A DNA stretch of 64,000 bases from Rhodococcus gordoniae (GTDB taxonomy: Bacteria > Actinomycetota > Actinomycetes > Mycobacteriales > Mycobacteriaceae). Under the pieces are notes generated by a model. That model worked only from the letters and a program-made list of their open reading frames with translations, was not told the origin of the DNA and ran no database searches. Positions within the stretch are counted from its first letter, which is position 1. Every line of letters starts with the position of its first letter. The position numbers were made by a program, and so were the translations under genes. Positions 28,133-35,556 of the stretch are shown here, piece after piece. The DNA lies in NCBI RefSeq assembly GCF_001646655.1, contig NZ_LPZN01000014.1, positions 1 to 64,000 of the forward strand, given 5' to 3'.

Positions 28133-28814
28133 TCTGGGAGATCTACGTCCTGTCACCCGTCCGTCCACGGCCGAGCTCATCGCCGAGCAGATCAGGTCGG
28201 CCATCGTCCGGGGCGTGCTCGCCCCCGGCGCGCAGCTGGGCGAAGCCGAACTCGCGGCGCACTTCCAGGTCTCCCGTGGGCCGCTGCGGGAAGCCATGCA
28301 GCGGTTGCTGTCCGAAGGACTGCTCTACAGCATCCGCAATCGCGGGATCTTCGTCACCCAGCTCACCTTCGACGACGTCGTCGACATCTACCGCAGCCGC
28401 CGGGTCATCGAGGGTGGCGCCCTCGACCTGGTGCTGAACGGCCGTCGCGAGCAGACGTGGAAGGCTCTCGAACTCGCGATCGACGAGATGCGCACCGCCG
28501 CCGAGCGCGAGGACGCCACCGGTGTCTCGGACGGCGACCGTCGTTTCCACGAGATCCTCGTGTCGAGCGCGGAGAGTCCGCGGCTCGTGCGGGCTGCCCG
28601 TACCCTGCTCGTCGAGACACGAATGTGCCTCGGCGCGTTGCAGACCACCTATCCCGACCTGCACGTGCAGGTGGACGAGCACGTCGTGCTCCGGGAGGCG
28701 ATCCGTACCGCCGACCGGGACGATGTGCGGCGACTGCTCGACGAGCACCTGCACGACACGGTCACCCGGCTCCGCGAGCGTCAGGACGTCGACGGCGTGA
28801 TCGCCTCGAGCTGA
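28119..28814 (+). CDS. GntR-family regulator (FadR/FCD type)
   Basis: 231 residues. N-terminal winged helix: AELIAEQIRSAIVRGVLAPG and FQVSRGPLREAMQRLLSEGL (GntR signature, residues ~20-75), then an all-helical FCD domain with conserved acid/His positions (RRVIEGGALDLVL, RRFHEILVSS, HVVLREAI, HLHDTV), likely binding a carboxylate with a metal. ATG 28119 is preferred over ATG 28110 because AGGAGG at 28104-28109 is nine bases before it and would abut the other. Encoded at the end of the isomerase-like operon; most likely controls the island through the two ATTGTCAACAAT palindromes, responding to a pathway acid. Confidence 0.9.
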   Translation: MVLGDLGDLRPVTRPSTAELIAEQIRSAIVRGVLAPGAQLGEAELAAHFQVSRGPLREAMQRLLSEGLLYSIRNRGIFVTQLTFDDVVDIYRSRRVIEGGALDLVLNGRREQTWKALELAIDEMRTAAEREDATGVSDGDRRFHEILVSSAESPRLVRAARTLLVETRMCLGALQTTYPDLHVQVDEHVVLREAIRTADRDDVRRLLDEHLHDTVTRLRERQDVDGVIASS

Positions 28815-28820
28815 TGCCGG

Positions 28821-29441
28821 TCAGTCGGGTGGGGTGAACGACGACAGGGCCGTCGCGGCGATGTAGTCCGCGGCGTCCTTCGTCGACAGTCGTCCGGCGG
28901 CGACTTCGACTGCGGCGCAATGGACCAGGCTGTGCAGAACGGATGCCAGCCAGAGTGACGGCAGGTCGGTGCGGAAGACCCCCTCGGCTCGACCGCGATC
29001 GATGAGGGCGGTCGCGCGGGCGAGCAGGCCGTCGTGGGCGGCACGGACCTCCTCGGCGGGCAGCGCTTGTCCGGCGGCGGCGAGCAGTGCCCCTGCGTCC
29101 GCGGTCAGCGACCACGAACCGGTGATCAGGCGGCGCAGGGCGTCGCGTGGGTCGCCGGCGAGGTCGATCCGGTCCACGGTCTCCTCCGCCTCGGCGAGCG
29201 CGCGGTGCACCACCGCCGTGACGAGTTCTGCGCGAGTGGGGAAGTGGCCGTAGAGCGTGACGCGACCGACGCCGGCGGTCTCGGCGATCTCCCCGATGCT
29301 CGCGTCGGGGTTGCGGCTCAGAGAGATCCGTGCGGCCTCGAGAATCGATTCGATGTTCCGTTCGGCGTCCGCGCGTTTCCTGACGCGGGGGGAGCCCGGT
29401 CGGACGGCTTCGGATCGGGGGGATGTCTTACCGGTGGTCAC
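28821..29441 (-). CDS. TetR-family repressor
   Basis: 206 residues. HTH at residues ~30-75: ESILEAARISLS, then IGEIAETAGVGRVTLYGHFP with the typical TLYxHF recognition helix end; the C-terminal ligand domain (SLWLASVLHSLVHCAAVEVA) is not assignable. GTG 29441 follows AAGAGGAGGATCC. The gene is divergent from a membrane protein gene, and two GAACA-n4-TGTTC repeats lie in the shared 83-bp gap, so it likely represses both. It converges with the GntR gene with only 6 bp between the stops. Confidence 0.88.
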   Translation of the reverse strand: MTTGKTSPRSEAVRPGSPRVRKRADAERNIESILEAARISLSRNPDASIGEIAETAGVGRVTLYGHFPTRAELVTAVVHRALAEAEETVDRIDLAGDPRDALRRLITGSWSLTADAGALLAAAGQALPAEEVRAAHDGLLARATALIDRGRAEGVFRTDLPSLWLASVLHSLVHCAAVEVAAGRLSTKDAADYIAATALSSFTPPD

Positions 29442-29457
29442 GGATCCTCCTCTTGTC

Positions 29458-29471
29458 GAACACCGGTGTTC
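29458..29471. promoter_or_regulatory. TetR operator candidate 1
   Basis: GAACACCGGTGTTC is a perfect 14-bp palindrome in the TetR/membrane-protein intergenic region. A second GAACA-n4-TGTTC copy follows 22 bp downstream. Confidence 0.7.
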
Positions 29472-29493
29472 AGGTTACGCTGGACGACAAATC

Positions 29494-29507
29494 GAACATC
29501 ACTGTTC
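29494..29507. promoter_or_regulatory. TetR operator candidate 2
   Basis: GAACATCACTGTTC shares the GAACA/TGTTC arms of the palindrome at 29458-29471, with a non-symmetric centre. It ends 17 bp before the membrane protein start. Confidence 0.65.
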
Positions 29508-29524
29508 AACTTAGGCGGATCGCC

Positions 29525-30148
29525 ATGACGAGTTCCGGCATCACCACCGTCCCCGTGGATCGACCTGCGGCGGGCGCCGGCCCGAAGGTGCTGCTACGAG
29601 GGGTGTTGCGTCGGTGGCCGAGCCTCGTCGCGGTCGCCCTCGCCGCCTTCGTCCTCGCGGACGGGGGAACCGACTTCCCGGCGATCCTGACCGGCGCGGC
29701 GCTCGTCTATCTCGGTGCGGCCGTACTGGGCCGCCGCAGTACGGCCTGGCCGTTGTTCCTCGGCGCCGTCGTGCTGATCGGGATCGGCAAGGTCGCCGTC
29801 GTCGCCTTCGGCATACCGGTGCCGGTCACCGGGGTGATGGTCGCTCTCGGTGCCGCCGGCGCCGTCTACGGGCTCGCGCGCACCCCGGCCGGCCGGACGA
29901 TGCTCGTCGGGCCGTCGGCCGTGGCCATGCTCGGATTCGGGGCCGTCGCGGTGGCTGCGCTGATGCTCGCTCCCGTCCCGGCCGGAGTGGTCGTCGGACT
30001 CGGACTGCTCGGCCACGCTGCGTGGGACTGTCTTCACTTCCGGCGGAACACCGTGGTCGCTCGCTCGCTGGCGGAGTTCTGCGGCGTACTCGACACCCTC
30101 CTGGGTGTCGCGGTGATCGTTCTCGCCGTGACGGGCGCGCTCTCCTGA
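29525..30148 (+). CDS. Polytopic membrane protein, TetR-linked
   Basis: 207 residues, not recognised. After a 30-residue cytoplasmic N-terminus there are about six hydrophobic segments, for example SLVAVALAAFVLADGG (~32-50), GAALVYLGAAVLG (~58-70), FLGAVVLIGIGKVAVVAFGI (~77-98), TGVMVALGAAGAVYGLA, AVAMLGFGAVAVAALML and VVVGLGLLGHAAWDCLHF; the last segment is LLGVAVIVLAVTGAL. It may be a small transporter or membrane stress protein. ATG 29525 lies 17 bp after the second operator. Most of its length is antisense to the run-on frame of the acetoacetate-decarboxylase-like gene; its operator context and hydrophobic pattern argue that this one is real. Confidence 0.78.
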   Translation: MTSSGITTVPVDRPAAGAGPKVLLRGVLRRWPSLVAVALAAFVLADGGTDFPAILTGAALVYLGAAVLGRRSTAWPLFLGAVVLIGIGKVAVVAFGIPVPVTGVMVALGAAGAVYGLARTPAGRTMLVGPSAVAMLGFGAVAVAALMLAPVPAGVVVGLGLLGHAAWDCLHFRRNTVVARSLAEFCGVLDTLLGVAVIVLAVTGALS

Positions 30149-30901
30149 GCGCGGTGGTCGTCGTCGGACGACGGTCGCGTCGCCGAAGGTCATCCGCAGG
30201 TCGGGTATCGACGACGAGGCGAGTGCGCGGCGGGGCAGGCCCAGCGAACGCAGTTCGTCGGCGATCGGATGAGTACCCAACCGCAGGGTCGCGCCGCCGA
30301 ACCGGGTGCGCACCCCGCTCGGGTTCATCTCCCAGACCGTGCGCCGGGTGATGCCGTCGATGTGCGAATACGCGGCGAGCGACGCGGCGAGACCTTTGCC
30401 GGGGACGGGAATTCCTGGCACTACCGTCAATTCGGCGATCAGCGCTCCGTCCGCGGAGACCGAACCGCGTCCGGTACTGCTGTCGTGGTCGACGTCGAAG
30501 TCGGCGAGGGTCTTGGGGAAGCCCCAGATGCCGCGTCCGGCCGCGAGGGTGAAGTCCCCGTCGACGGGCAGGTGGTGGATGAGTGCACCGGCGCGCCCGC
30601 CGAGGAGGCTCCGCCAGTCTCCGATGATGCCGTCTCCGCGGTCGGGATGATCGCGGACGAGGAAGCACACCCCGAACTCGTTGTACGGACCGAGATCCCC
30701 GTCGACGTAGTCCACGAAGACGAGAGTGCAGATCCCGTGACCCGGCCGGTACTGCAGGATCTCGAGCCCGGTGTGGGCGACGAGTTCCTGCGCGGGGTGC
30801 ACGGGAACGGAGAACATCCCCATGAACGCCGTGGCGGTCCGGACTTGCACGGGCATCGTGACCGGTCTGCCCAACACGAGATGCGTCGTCGTCTCGCTCA
30901 T
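29594..30901 (-). CDS. Acetoacetate decarboxylase-like protein with run-on C-terminus
   Basis: The frame codes for 435 residues, but only the first ~245 (30901 to about 30165) look like a protein domain: VLGRPVTMPVQVRTATAFMG, YRPGHGICTLVFVDYVDG, GAGALIHHLPVDG-like stretch and RGIWGFPKTLADFDVD, the pattern of acetoacetate decarboxylase-superfamily proteins. The domain seems to end at MTFGDATVV near 30170; from there the frame has no stop until TAG 29596-29594 and reads an Arg/Asp/His/Glu-rich tail antisense to the membrane protein gene. ATG 30901 begins the domain; a KstR-like box lies 40 bp upstream, so it may belong to sterol catabolism. Either the natural stop was lost or the tail is truly translated. 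Confidence 0.72.
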   Translation of the reverse strand: MSETTTHLVLGRPVTMPVQVRTATAFMGMFSVPVHPAQELVAHTGLEILQYRPGHGICTLVFVDYVDGDLGPYNEFGVCFLVRDHPDRGDGIIGDWRSLLGGRAGALIHHLPVDGDFTLAAGRGIWGFPKTLADFDVDHDSSTGRGSVSADGALIAELTVVPGIPVPGKGLAASLAAYSHIDGITRRTVWEMNPSGVRTRFGGATLRLGTHPIADELRSLGLPRRALASSSIPDLRMTFGDATVVRRRPPRSGERARHGENDHRDTQEGVEYAAELRQRASDHGVPPEVKTVPRSVAEQSESDDHSGRDGSEHQRSHRDGPESEHGHGRRPDEHRPAGRGAREPVDGAGGTESDHHPGDRHRYAEGDDGDLADPDQHDGAEEQRPGRTAAAQYGRTEIDERRAGQDRREVGSPVREDEGGEGDRDEARPPTQHPS

Positions 30902-30940
30902 CGCTGCCTTCCGGAAGTCGGACGTGCGCACTCCAGTAAT

Positions 30941-30954
30941 GAGAACACGTTCCA
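30941..30954. promoter_or_regulatory. KstR-like box before the decarboxylase-like gene
   Basis: GAGAACACGTTCCA has the AACnnGTT core of the KstR motif with one deviating outer base. It lies 40 bp before the ATG at 30901. Confidence 0.6.
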
Positions 30955-30971
30955 ATTATGGAGGGAAGGGA

Positions 30972-31847
30972 TCAGGCCGGTGCGCCGATGTTCATCTCGT
31001 CGGGATGCGCGCCCACCCGGGTGCCGTCGTCGAGGGTGTCGAGTTCGCTGAGGTCGAGTTCGTCGAGTTCGAAGTCGAAGACGTCGATGTTCTGGGAGAT
31101 GCGCTGCTCGTGTACCGACTTCGGGATGACGATCAGACCGTTCTGCAGGTGCCAGCGGATGAGCACCTGCGCGGCCGACTTGCTGTGACGATCGGCGATA
31201 CGGGTGACGATCGGATCGACGAGCAAGGTGTTCGGCTTCGAGTTCGGACCCCACCCCGAGTTGCTCGTGCCCCCGAGCGGGCTCCACGACTCCACGGCGA
31301 TGCCGTGTTCGGACGCGAACCTGCGGATCCCCTGCTGCGGCAGATGCGGATGCAACTCCACCTGATCCACCGCCGGCAACAGTCCGCCGCGATCGACCAG
31401 CACCTGCAGATGGTGCGGTTCGAAATTGCACACCCCGACCGCCTTCGCGCGACCCGACTCGGCGATCTTCTCGAGCGCGTCCCAGGTACGCAGGATCCGC
31501 TCACGGTCCTGCAGCGGCCAATGGATGAGGTACAGGTCGACGTACTCGGTGCCCAGCTTCTTCAGGCTCGTGTCGAAGGCCTTCAGCGCCGGTTCGTAAC
31601 CCTGATCCGAATTCCACAGCTTCGTGGTGACGAAGATGTCCTCGCGCGGCACCGGCGATGCGGCGAGCGCGCGACCGACGCCCTCCTCGTTGCCGTAGGC
31701 CGCGGCCGTATCGATGTGCCGGTAGCCGGCCTCGTCGATCGCGTATCGGACCGCGCGTTCGGTCTCGTCGTTTGTGGCCTGCCAGACACCCAGGCCCAGC
31801 TGCGGGATCGTCGTTCCGGAATTCAGCGTGATCGTGGGAGGTGTCAT
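30972..31847 (-). CDS. Aldo/keto reductase
   Basis: 291 residues, (beta/alpha)8 NADPH-dependent reductase. Signature 1 YRHIDTAAAYGNEEGVGRAL with catalytic Asp and Tyr; Lys in VTTKLWNSDQG; His in YLIHWPLQDR; C-terminal cofactor motif GLIVIPKSVHEQRISQN. The tetrad Asp-Tyr-Lys-His is complete. It is similar to 2,5-diketogluconate reductase-type aldo/keto reductases that act on many aldehydes and ketones. ATG 31847 is preceded by GTCGGAGAG. It is on the same strand as the decarboxylase-like gene, 70 bp before it, but the KstR-like box in that gap makes separate control likely. Confidence 0.92.
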   Translation of the reverse strand: MTPPTITLNSGTTIPQLGLGVWQATNDETERAVRYAIDEAGYRHIDTAAAYGNEEGVGRALAASPVPREDIFVTTKLWNSDQGYEPALKAFDTSLKKLGTEYVDLYLIHWPLQDRERILRTWDALEKIAESGRAKAVGVCNFEPHHLQVLVDRGGLLPAVDQVELHPHLPQQGIRRFASEHGIAVESWSPLGGTSNSGWGPNSKPNTLLVDPIVTRIADRHSKSAAQVLIRWHLQNGLIVIPKSVHEQRISQNIDVFDFELDELDLSELDTLDDGTRVGAHPDEMNIGAPA

Positions 31848-31941
31848 CTCTCCGACGTTAGCGAGCCACCGCGGCGGGCGCGAGCAATCCCGGATGATCA
31901 GGGGTTCCGGACCGCGGATACCGGGGAATCGAGGAGGCTCG

Positions 31942-32343
31942 TCACCGAAGGGTCGGGTCGGTGACGCGGTCGCCGCTCCCGGCGGTGCGGAAGACCGTGT
32001 CGGCGGCATCGGCGAGCGGATCGGCGGGCCGGACGTCGACGATGCGGTCGTAGACGATGCCTCCGTCGGGACACCACACCAGGACCCGCCGGGGACCGGG
32101 GTCGACGAAGTGCGCGATCATCGTCCCCGACGGTTCCACCGGCAGGCTCCGGGTGTTCCCGTTCGCGTCGGGGTCGACCCGGCAACTCTCCGGATGGACC
32201 GGCACACCGTGCACGGTCACCATGATCCGGGTGCGTCCCGGGACGACCTCCGCGGTCGCTGCGGCCCCGGCCACGCCCGGCGTGGCCAGGGTGATCGCAG
32301 CGGCGGACAGGACGGCGGCGGCACTCGCGTATCGGACTCTCAT
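31942..32343 (-). CDS. Small exported protein of unknown function
   Basis: 133 residues. Signal peptide MRVRYASAAAVLSAAAITLA with probable cleavage after GVAGAAA. The mature part (~105 residues) has two cysteines (ESCRVD and VLVWCPDGG), which may form a disulfide, and beta-rich sequence such as TRIMVTVHGVPVH and GIVYDRIVDVRPAD. I do not recognise the family. It sits between the aldo/keto reductase and fadE33 on the same strand; the 38-bp gap to fadE33 would allow read-through from the HIP operon. Confidence 0.72.
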   Translation of the reverse strand: MRVRYASAAAVLSAAAITLATPGVAGAAATAEVVPGRTRIMVTVHGVPVHPESCRVDPDANGNTRSLPVEPSGTMIAHFVDPGPRRVLVWCPDGGIVYDRIVDVRPADPLADAADTVFRTAGSGDRVTDPTLR

Positions 32344-32381
32344 GTATCTCCTTCCGCAGGGATCGCCGCCGACGATATTGC

Positions 32382-33431
32382 TCAGGCCGAGATTGCGCCC
32401 AGGTATTCGCGAGGTTGCCCGAACAGCTGGGCGCTGCCGTGCGCCCGTTTGAAGAACAACTGTGCGTCGTGCTCCCAGGTGATCGCGATCCCGCCGTGAA
32501 GCTGCACGGCCTCGGCGGCGACCTGCTGGAGAGCTTCCGAGCAGTAGATCTTCGCGGCGTACGCGTCCTGCGGATCCTGCGACAGTGCCGCCGCGTAGGA
32601 CATCGAACGTGCGGTCTCCACCAGTGCGTACATGTCGGCCATGCGGTGCTTGAGCGCCTGGAAGGAGCCGATGACGCGTCCGAACTGCTTGCGGTTCTTC
32701 GTATACTCGACGGTCAGGTCGAGTACCGCCTGCGCGGCGCCGACCTGCTCGGCGGACAGGGCGATCGCGGCGGCCACCCGCAGCCGGTCGACGAGATCGT
32801 CGGACGACGACAGGCGACGACCGGTCACCGCGGAGAACGACACCTCCGCGAGGGCACGCGTGGGATCCATCGTGGGCACGCGGCGTCGCATCACCCCGTC
32901 GGCATCCGGATCGACCTCGAAGAGGGCTACCGAGTCGCCGTCGGCCGCGAGAACGAGCAGGACGGACGCGGTGTCACCTCCGAGCACGTAGTGCGCGGTA
33001 CCGGTCAGCACGTCCCCGTCGGTGCTCACTCCGGGACACTGCCATCCGGCGGCCGACGCCCAGCACACCGCCACGACCTCGCCGGCCGCGATGCCGGGAA
33101 GCAGGCGCGCCGCCGCGTCGGTATCACCGGACGACAGCACGGCCTGCGCCGCGAGGACCGCCGAACCCAGGAAGGGGGAGGGCGTGAGCGTGCGGCCGAG
33201 TTCCTCGAGCACCACGTGGGTTTCGACCCACGACGCACCCACACCGTCGTATTCCTCCGGGACGGCGAGGGCTGCGACACCGATCTGCTCGACGAGCATC
33301 GTCCACAGGTCGCCGTCGTAACCGTCGGCGGTGGTGATCGCGCGCCGGACGGCAGCCGAATCGGAATGCTTGGAGAGCAGGGTACGCACCGATTCCCTCA
33401 GTGCGGCACGCTCTTCCGTTTCGAACGTCAC
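32382..33431 (-). CDS. fadE33: Acyl-CoA dehydrogenase FadE33 (HIP pathway)
   Basis: 349 residues, acyl-CoA dehydrogenase-type subunit. Visible: ALAVPEEYDGVGASWVETHV, YTKNRKQFGRVIGSFQALKH (C-terminal helical domain) and AVQLHGGIAITWEHDAQLFF. It is the last of three fadE genes after fadD3, in the order of mycobacterial fadE31-fadE32-fadE33, which act on late ring C/D intermediates; FadE31-FadE33 type enzymes are usually heteromeric, with only one subunit holding the catalytic Glu. GTG 33431 overlaps the fadE32 stop in GTGA. The assignment to FadE33 rests on gene order. Confidence 0.85.
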   Translation of the reverse strand: MTFETEERAALRESVRTLLSKHSDSAAVRRAITTADGYDGDLWTMLVEQIGVAALAVPEEYDGVGASWVETHVVLEELGRTLTPSPFLGSAVLAAQAVLSSGDTDAAARLLPGIAAGEVVAVCWASAAGWQCPGVSTDGDVLTGTAHYVLGGDTASVLLVLAADGDSVALFEVDPDADGVMRRRVPTMDPTRALAEVSFSAVTGRRLSSSDDLVDRLRVAAAIALSAEQVGAAQAVLDLTVEYTKNRKQFGRVIGSFQALKHRMADMYALVETARSMSYAAALSQDPQDAYAAKIYCSEALQQVAAEAVQLHGGIAITWEHDAQLFFKRAHGSAQLFGQPREYLGAISA

Positions 33432-34399
33432 GACGCCTCGCTCTCGAGTGCCGCGACCACGCGTGCCCGGTGCTCGTCGGGGGTGCCCCACGCGGTGACG
33501 AGCGCGCGGACCTTCGTGATCCACAGCGACAGATCGTATTCCTGGGTGTAACCGATGGCGCCGTGCACCTGCAGGGCCGTGCGCGCCGCGAGGTACGCGG
33601 CGTCGCCGCACGCGACCTTGGCGGCCGAGACGTCGCGGGCCGCGGTGGGCAGACCGTCGCGGACGGCGAGCGCGGCGCCGTGCAGCAACGGACGCGCCAT
33701 CTCGAGTGCGACCGCCACCTCGGCGAGGTGGTGCTTGACCGCCTGGAAGGAACCGATGGCCCGCCCGAACTGCTTGCGCTGCTGAGCGTATTCGACCGTG
33801 GTGTCGAGCAGCGTCCGGCCGAGGCCCTGCAATTGGGCGGCCGCGGCGAGCACACCGATGTCGAAGGCTGCGGCGGTGTCGCAGGATCCGAGGGACTCGG
33901 TCGGGGTGAGCGAGGCGAGCGTCCGGGACCGGTCGACCGACCTGCGTGATTCTCCGGCGGTGCCCACCGAGACGGTGCCGTCGGCGACGTGCAGCGCGAG
34001 ATCGGTGACGTGCGCGTCCACCGCATAGGGAACGTGCGGGAGCATCGCGACCGTGGCGAGGGAACCCGCCGCGAGCAGCGCGAGCCGTTCCGGTGCCACG
34101 GATGCGAGCAGGGCCGGGGCCACCGCGACGGTCTCCACCACCGGGCCCGGCACGGCGTGGCGGCCGAGTTGTTCGACGGCGACGACGAGATCGACCGCGT
34201 CGGCGCCGAGTCCGTCGTGTTCCTCGGCCACGAGCAGGCCGTTGATGCCCGTCTCGGCGAGTCGCTGCCACACCTGCAGACCGGGAGCCGTGTCGCCGTC
34301 GTTCCAGGCGCGGATCACGGCGGGCATGTCCGATTTGGTGAGCAGGGCATCGATACTGGACGCGAAGTCCTCATGGGACTCGTCGAGTGCGAATCTCAT
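33428..34399 (-). CDS. fadE32: Acyl-CoA dehydrogenase FadE32 (HIP pathway)
   Basis: 323 residues. Short acyl-CoA dehydrogenase-like subunit with LVAEEHDGLGADAVDLVVA, YAQQRKQFGRAIGSFQAVKH and TALQVHGAIGYTQEYDLSLW. Proposed to act with FadE31 in dehydrogenating a CoA thioester formed after opening of steroid rings C and D. ATG 34399 overlaps the fadE31 stop (ATGA); its stop overlaps the fadE33 start, so the three genes are translationally coupled. Part of the leftward operon starting at fadD3, under the palindrome at 37980. Symbol by gene order. Confidence 0.86.
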   Translation of the reverse strand: MRFALDESHEDFASSIDALLTKSDMPAVIRAWNDGDTAPGLQVWQRLAETGINGLLVAEEHDGLGADAVDLVVAVEQLGRHAVPGPVVETVAVAPALLASVAPERLALLAAGSLATVAMLPHVPYAVDAHVTDLALHVADGTVSVGTAGESRRSVDRSRTLASLTPTESLGSCDTAAAFDIGVLAAAAQLQGLGRTLLDTTVEYAQQRKQFGRAIGSFQAVKHHLAEVAVALEMARPLLHGAALAVRDGLPTAARDVSAAKVACGDAAYLAARTALQVHGAIGYTQEYDLSLWITKVRALVTAWGTPDEHRARVVAALESEAS

Positions 34400-35556
34400 C
34401 GGTCACCCCTCGGGAGGCCGAGCAGTCGCTCGGCGATGACGTTCTTCTGGATTTCGTTGGTGCCGGCGTAGATCGGTCCCGACAGGGAGAACAGGTAACC
34501 GTCGGTCCAGCCATCGGCAAGTTCCGCGTCGGGACCCTGCAGGTCGAGCGCGGTCTCGTGAGTGGCGATGTCCCAGTCGGACCAGAACACCTTGTTGATC
34601 GACGATTCGGCGCCGAGCTGCCCACCGGCCTGCAGCCGGGTCACGGTGGCCCAGGTCGACAGCTCGTAGGCACGAGCGCCGATCCAGGCGTCGGCGACGC
34701 GGTTACGGAGGGCGGGATCGCCGTGCAGGGCGGAGTCGCGGTAGGAGCGCAGCAACCGGTCGGTGGCGGCGAGGAAGCGACCCGGCGAACGCAGCGACAG
34801 CCCGCGTTCGTTGGACGCCGTGCTCATCGCGACACGCCAGCCCTCGTTCACCCCACCGATGACGCCGGACTCACCGGGCTTCTCGGGGTCGTCGGGCACG
34901 AAGACGTCCTCGAGGAAGATCTCCGCGAAACCGGGTTCGCCGTCGAGCTGCGGGATGGGCCGGACCGTGACCCCTTCGGCCCGAAGGTCGAACATGAAGT
35001 AGGTGATTCCCTTGTGGCGCTGAGCTTCCGGATCGGACCGGAACAGGCCGAAGCCCATGTCGGCGTAGGAGGCGCGCGAGCTCCACGTCTTCTGGCCGTT
35101 GAGCAGCCAGCCGCCGTCGACCTTCGTGGCCGTCGAACGCAGCGACGCGAGGTCCGAACCCGATTCCGGCTCCGACCAGGCCTGCGCCCAGATGTCGTCG
35201 GCGCGGGCCATGCGGGGCATGATGCGTGCGAGCTGCTCGGGGTGCGCGTGCTCGAACAGAGTGGGGGCGAGCAGGAAGATGCCGTTCTGGCTCACACGTC
35301 CGGGTGCGCCCGAACGGTAGTACTCCTCCTCGAAGACCACCCACTGTTCGAGCGTCGCATCGCGGCCACCGAGTTCCTCGGGCCACGAGACGACCGCCAG
35401 CCGTGCGTCGGCGAGCTGTCGTTCCCACTCACGGTGCTGTTCGAAGCCTTCCGCGGTGTCCATCGACTTCAGCGGTGTGCTGGGAACGTTCGCCTCGAGG
35501 AAGGCGCGCACCTCGTCGCGGAACGCGACGGTGGCATCGTCGAGTTCGAGATTCAC
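34396..35556 (-). CDS. fadE31: Acyl-CoA dehydrogenase FadE31 (HIP pathway)
   Basis: 386 residues, full-length acyl-CoA dehydrogenase. Motifs: VSWPEELGGRDATLEQW, WAQAWSEPESGSDLASLRS (FAD/substrate), LNGQKTWSSRASYADMGFG and C-terminal YAGTNEIQKNVIAERLLGLP. It is the larger partner for FadE32/FadE33 in degradation of the CoA thioesters after ring C/D opening. GTG 35556 shares its first base with the stop of the upstream enoyl-CoA hydratase gene (TAGTG) and has AGGAAGGG before it. Symbol by gene order and length. Confidence 0.87.
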   Translation of the reverse strand: MNLELDDATVAFRDEVRAFLEANVPSTPLKSMDTAEGFEQHREWERQLADARLAVVSWPEELGGRDATLEQWVVFEEEYYRSGAPGRVSQNGIFLLAPTLFEHAHPEQLARIMPRMARADDIWAQAWSEPESGSDLASLRSTATKVDGGWLLNGQKTWSSRASYADMGFGLFRSDPEAQRHKGITYFMFDLRAEGVTVRPIPQLDGEPGFAEIFLEDVFVPDDPEKPGESGVIGGVNEGWRVAMSTASNERGLSLRSPGRFLAATDRLLRSYRDSALHGDPALRNRVADAWIGARAYELSTWATVTRLQAGGQLGAESSINKVFWSDWDIATHETALDLQGPDAELADGWTDGYLFSLSGPIYAGTNEIQKNVIAERLLGLPRGDR

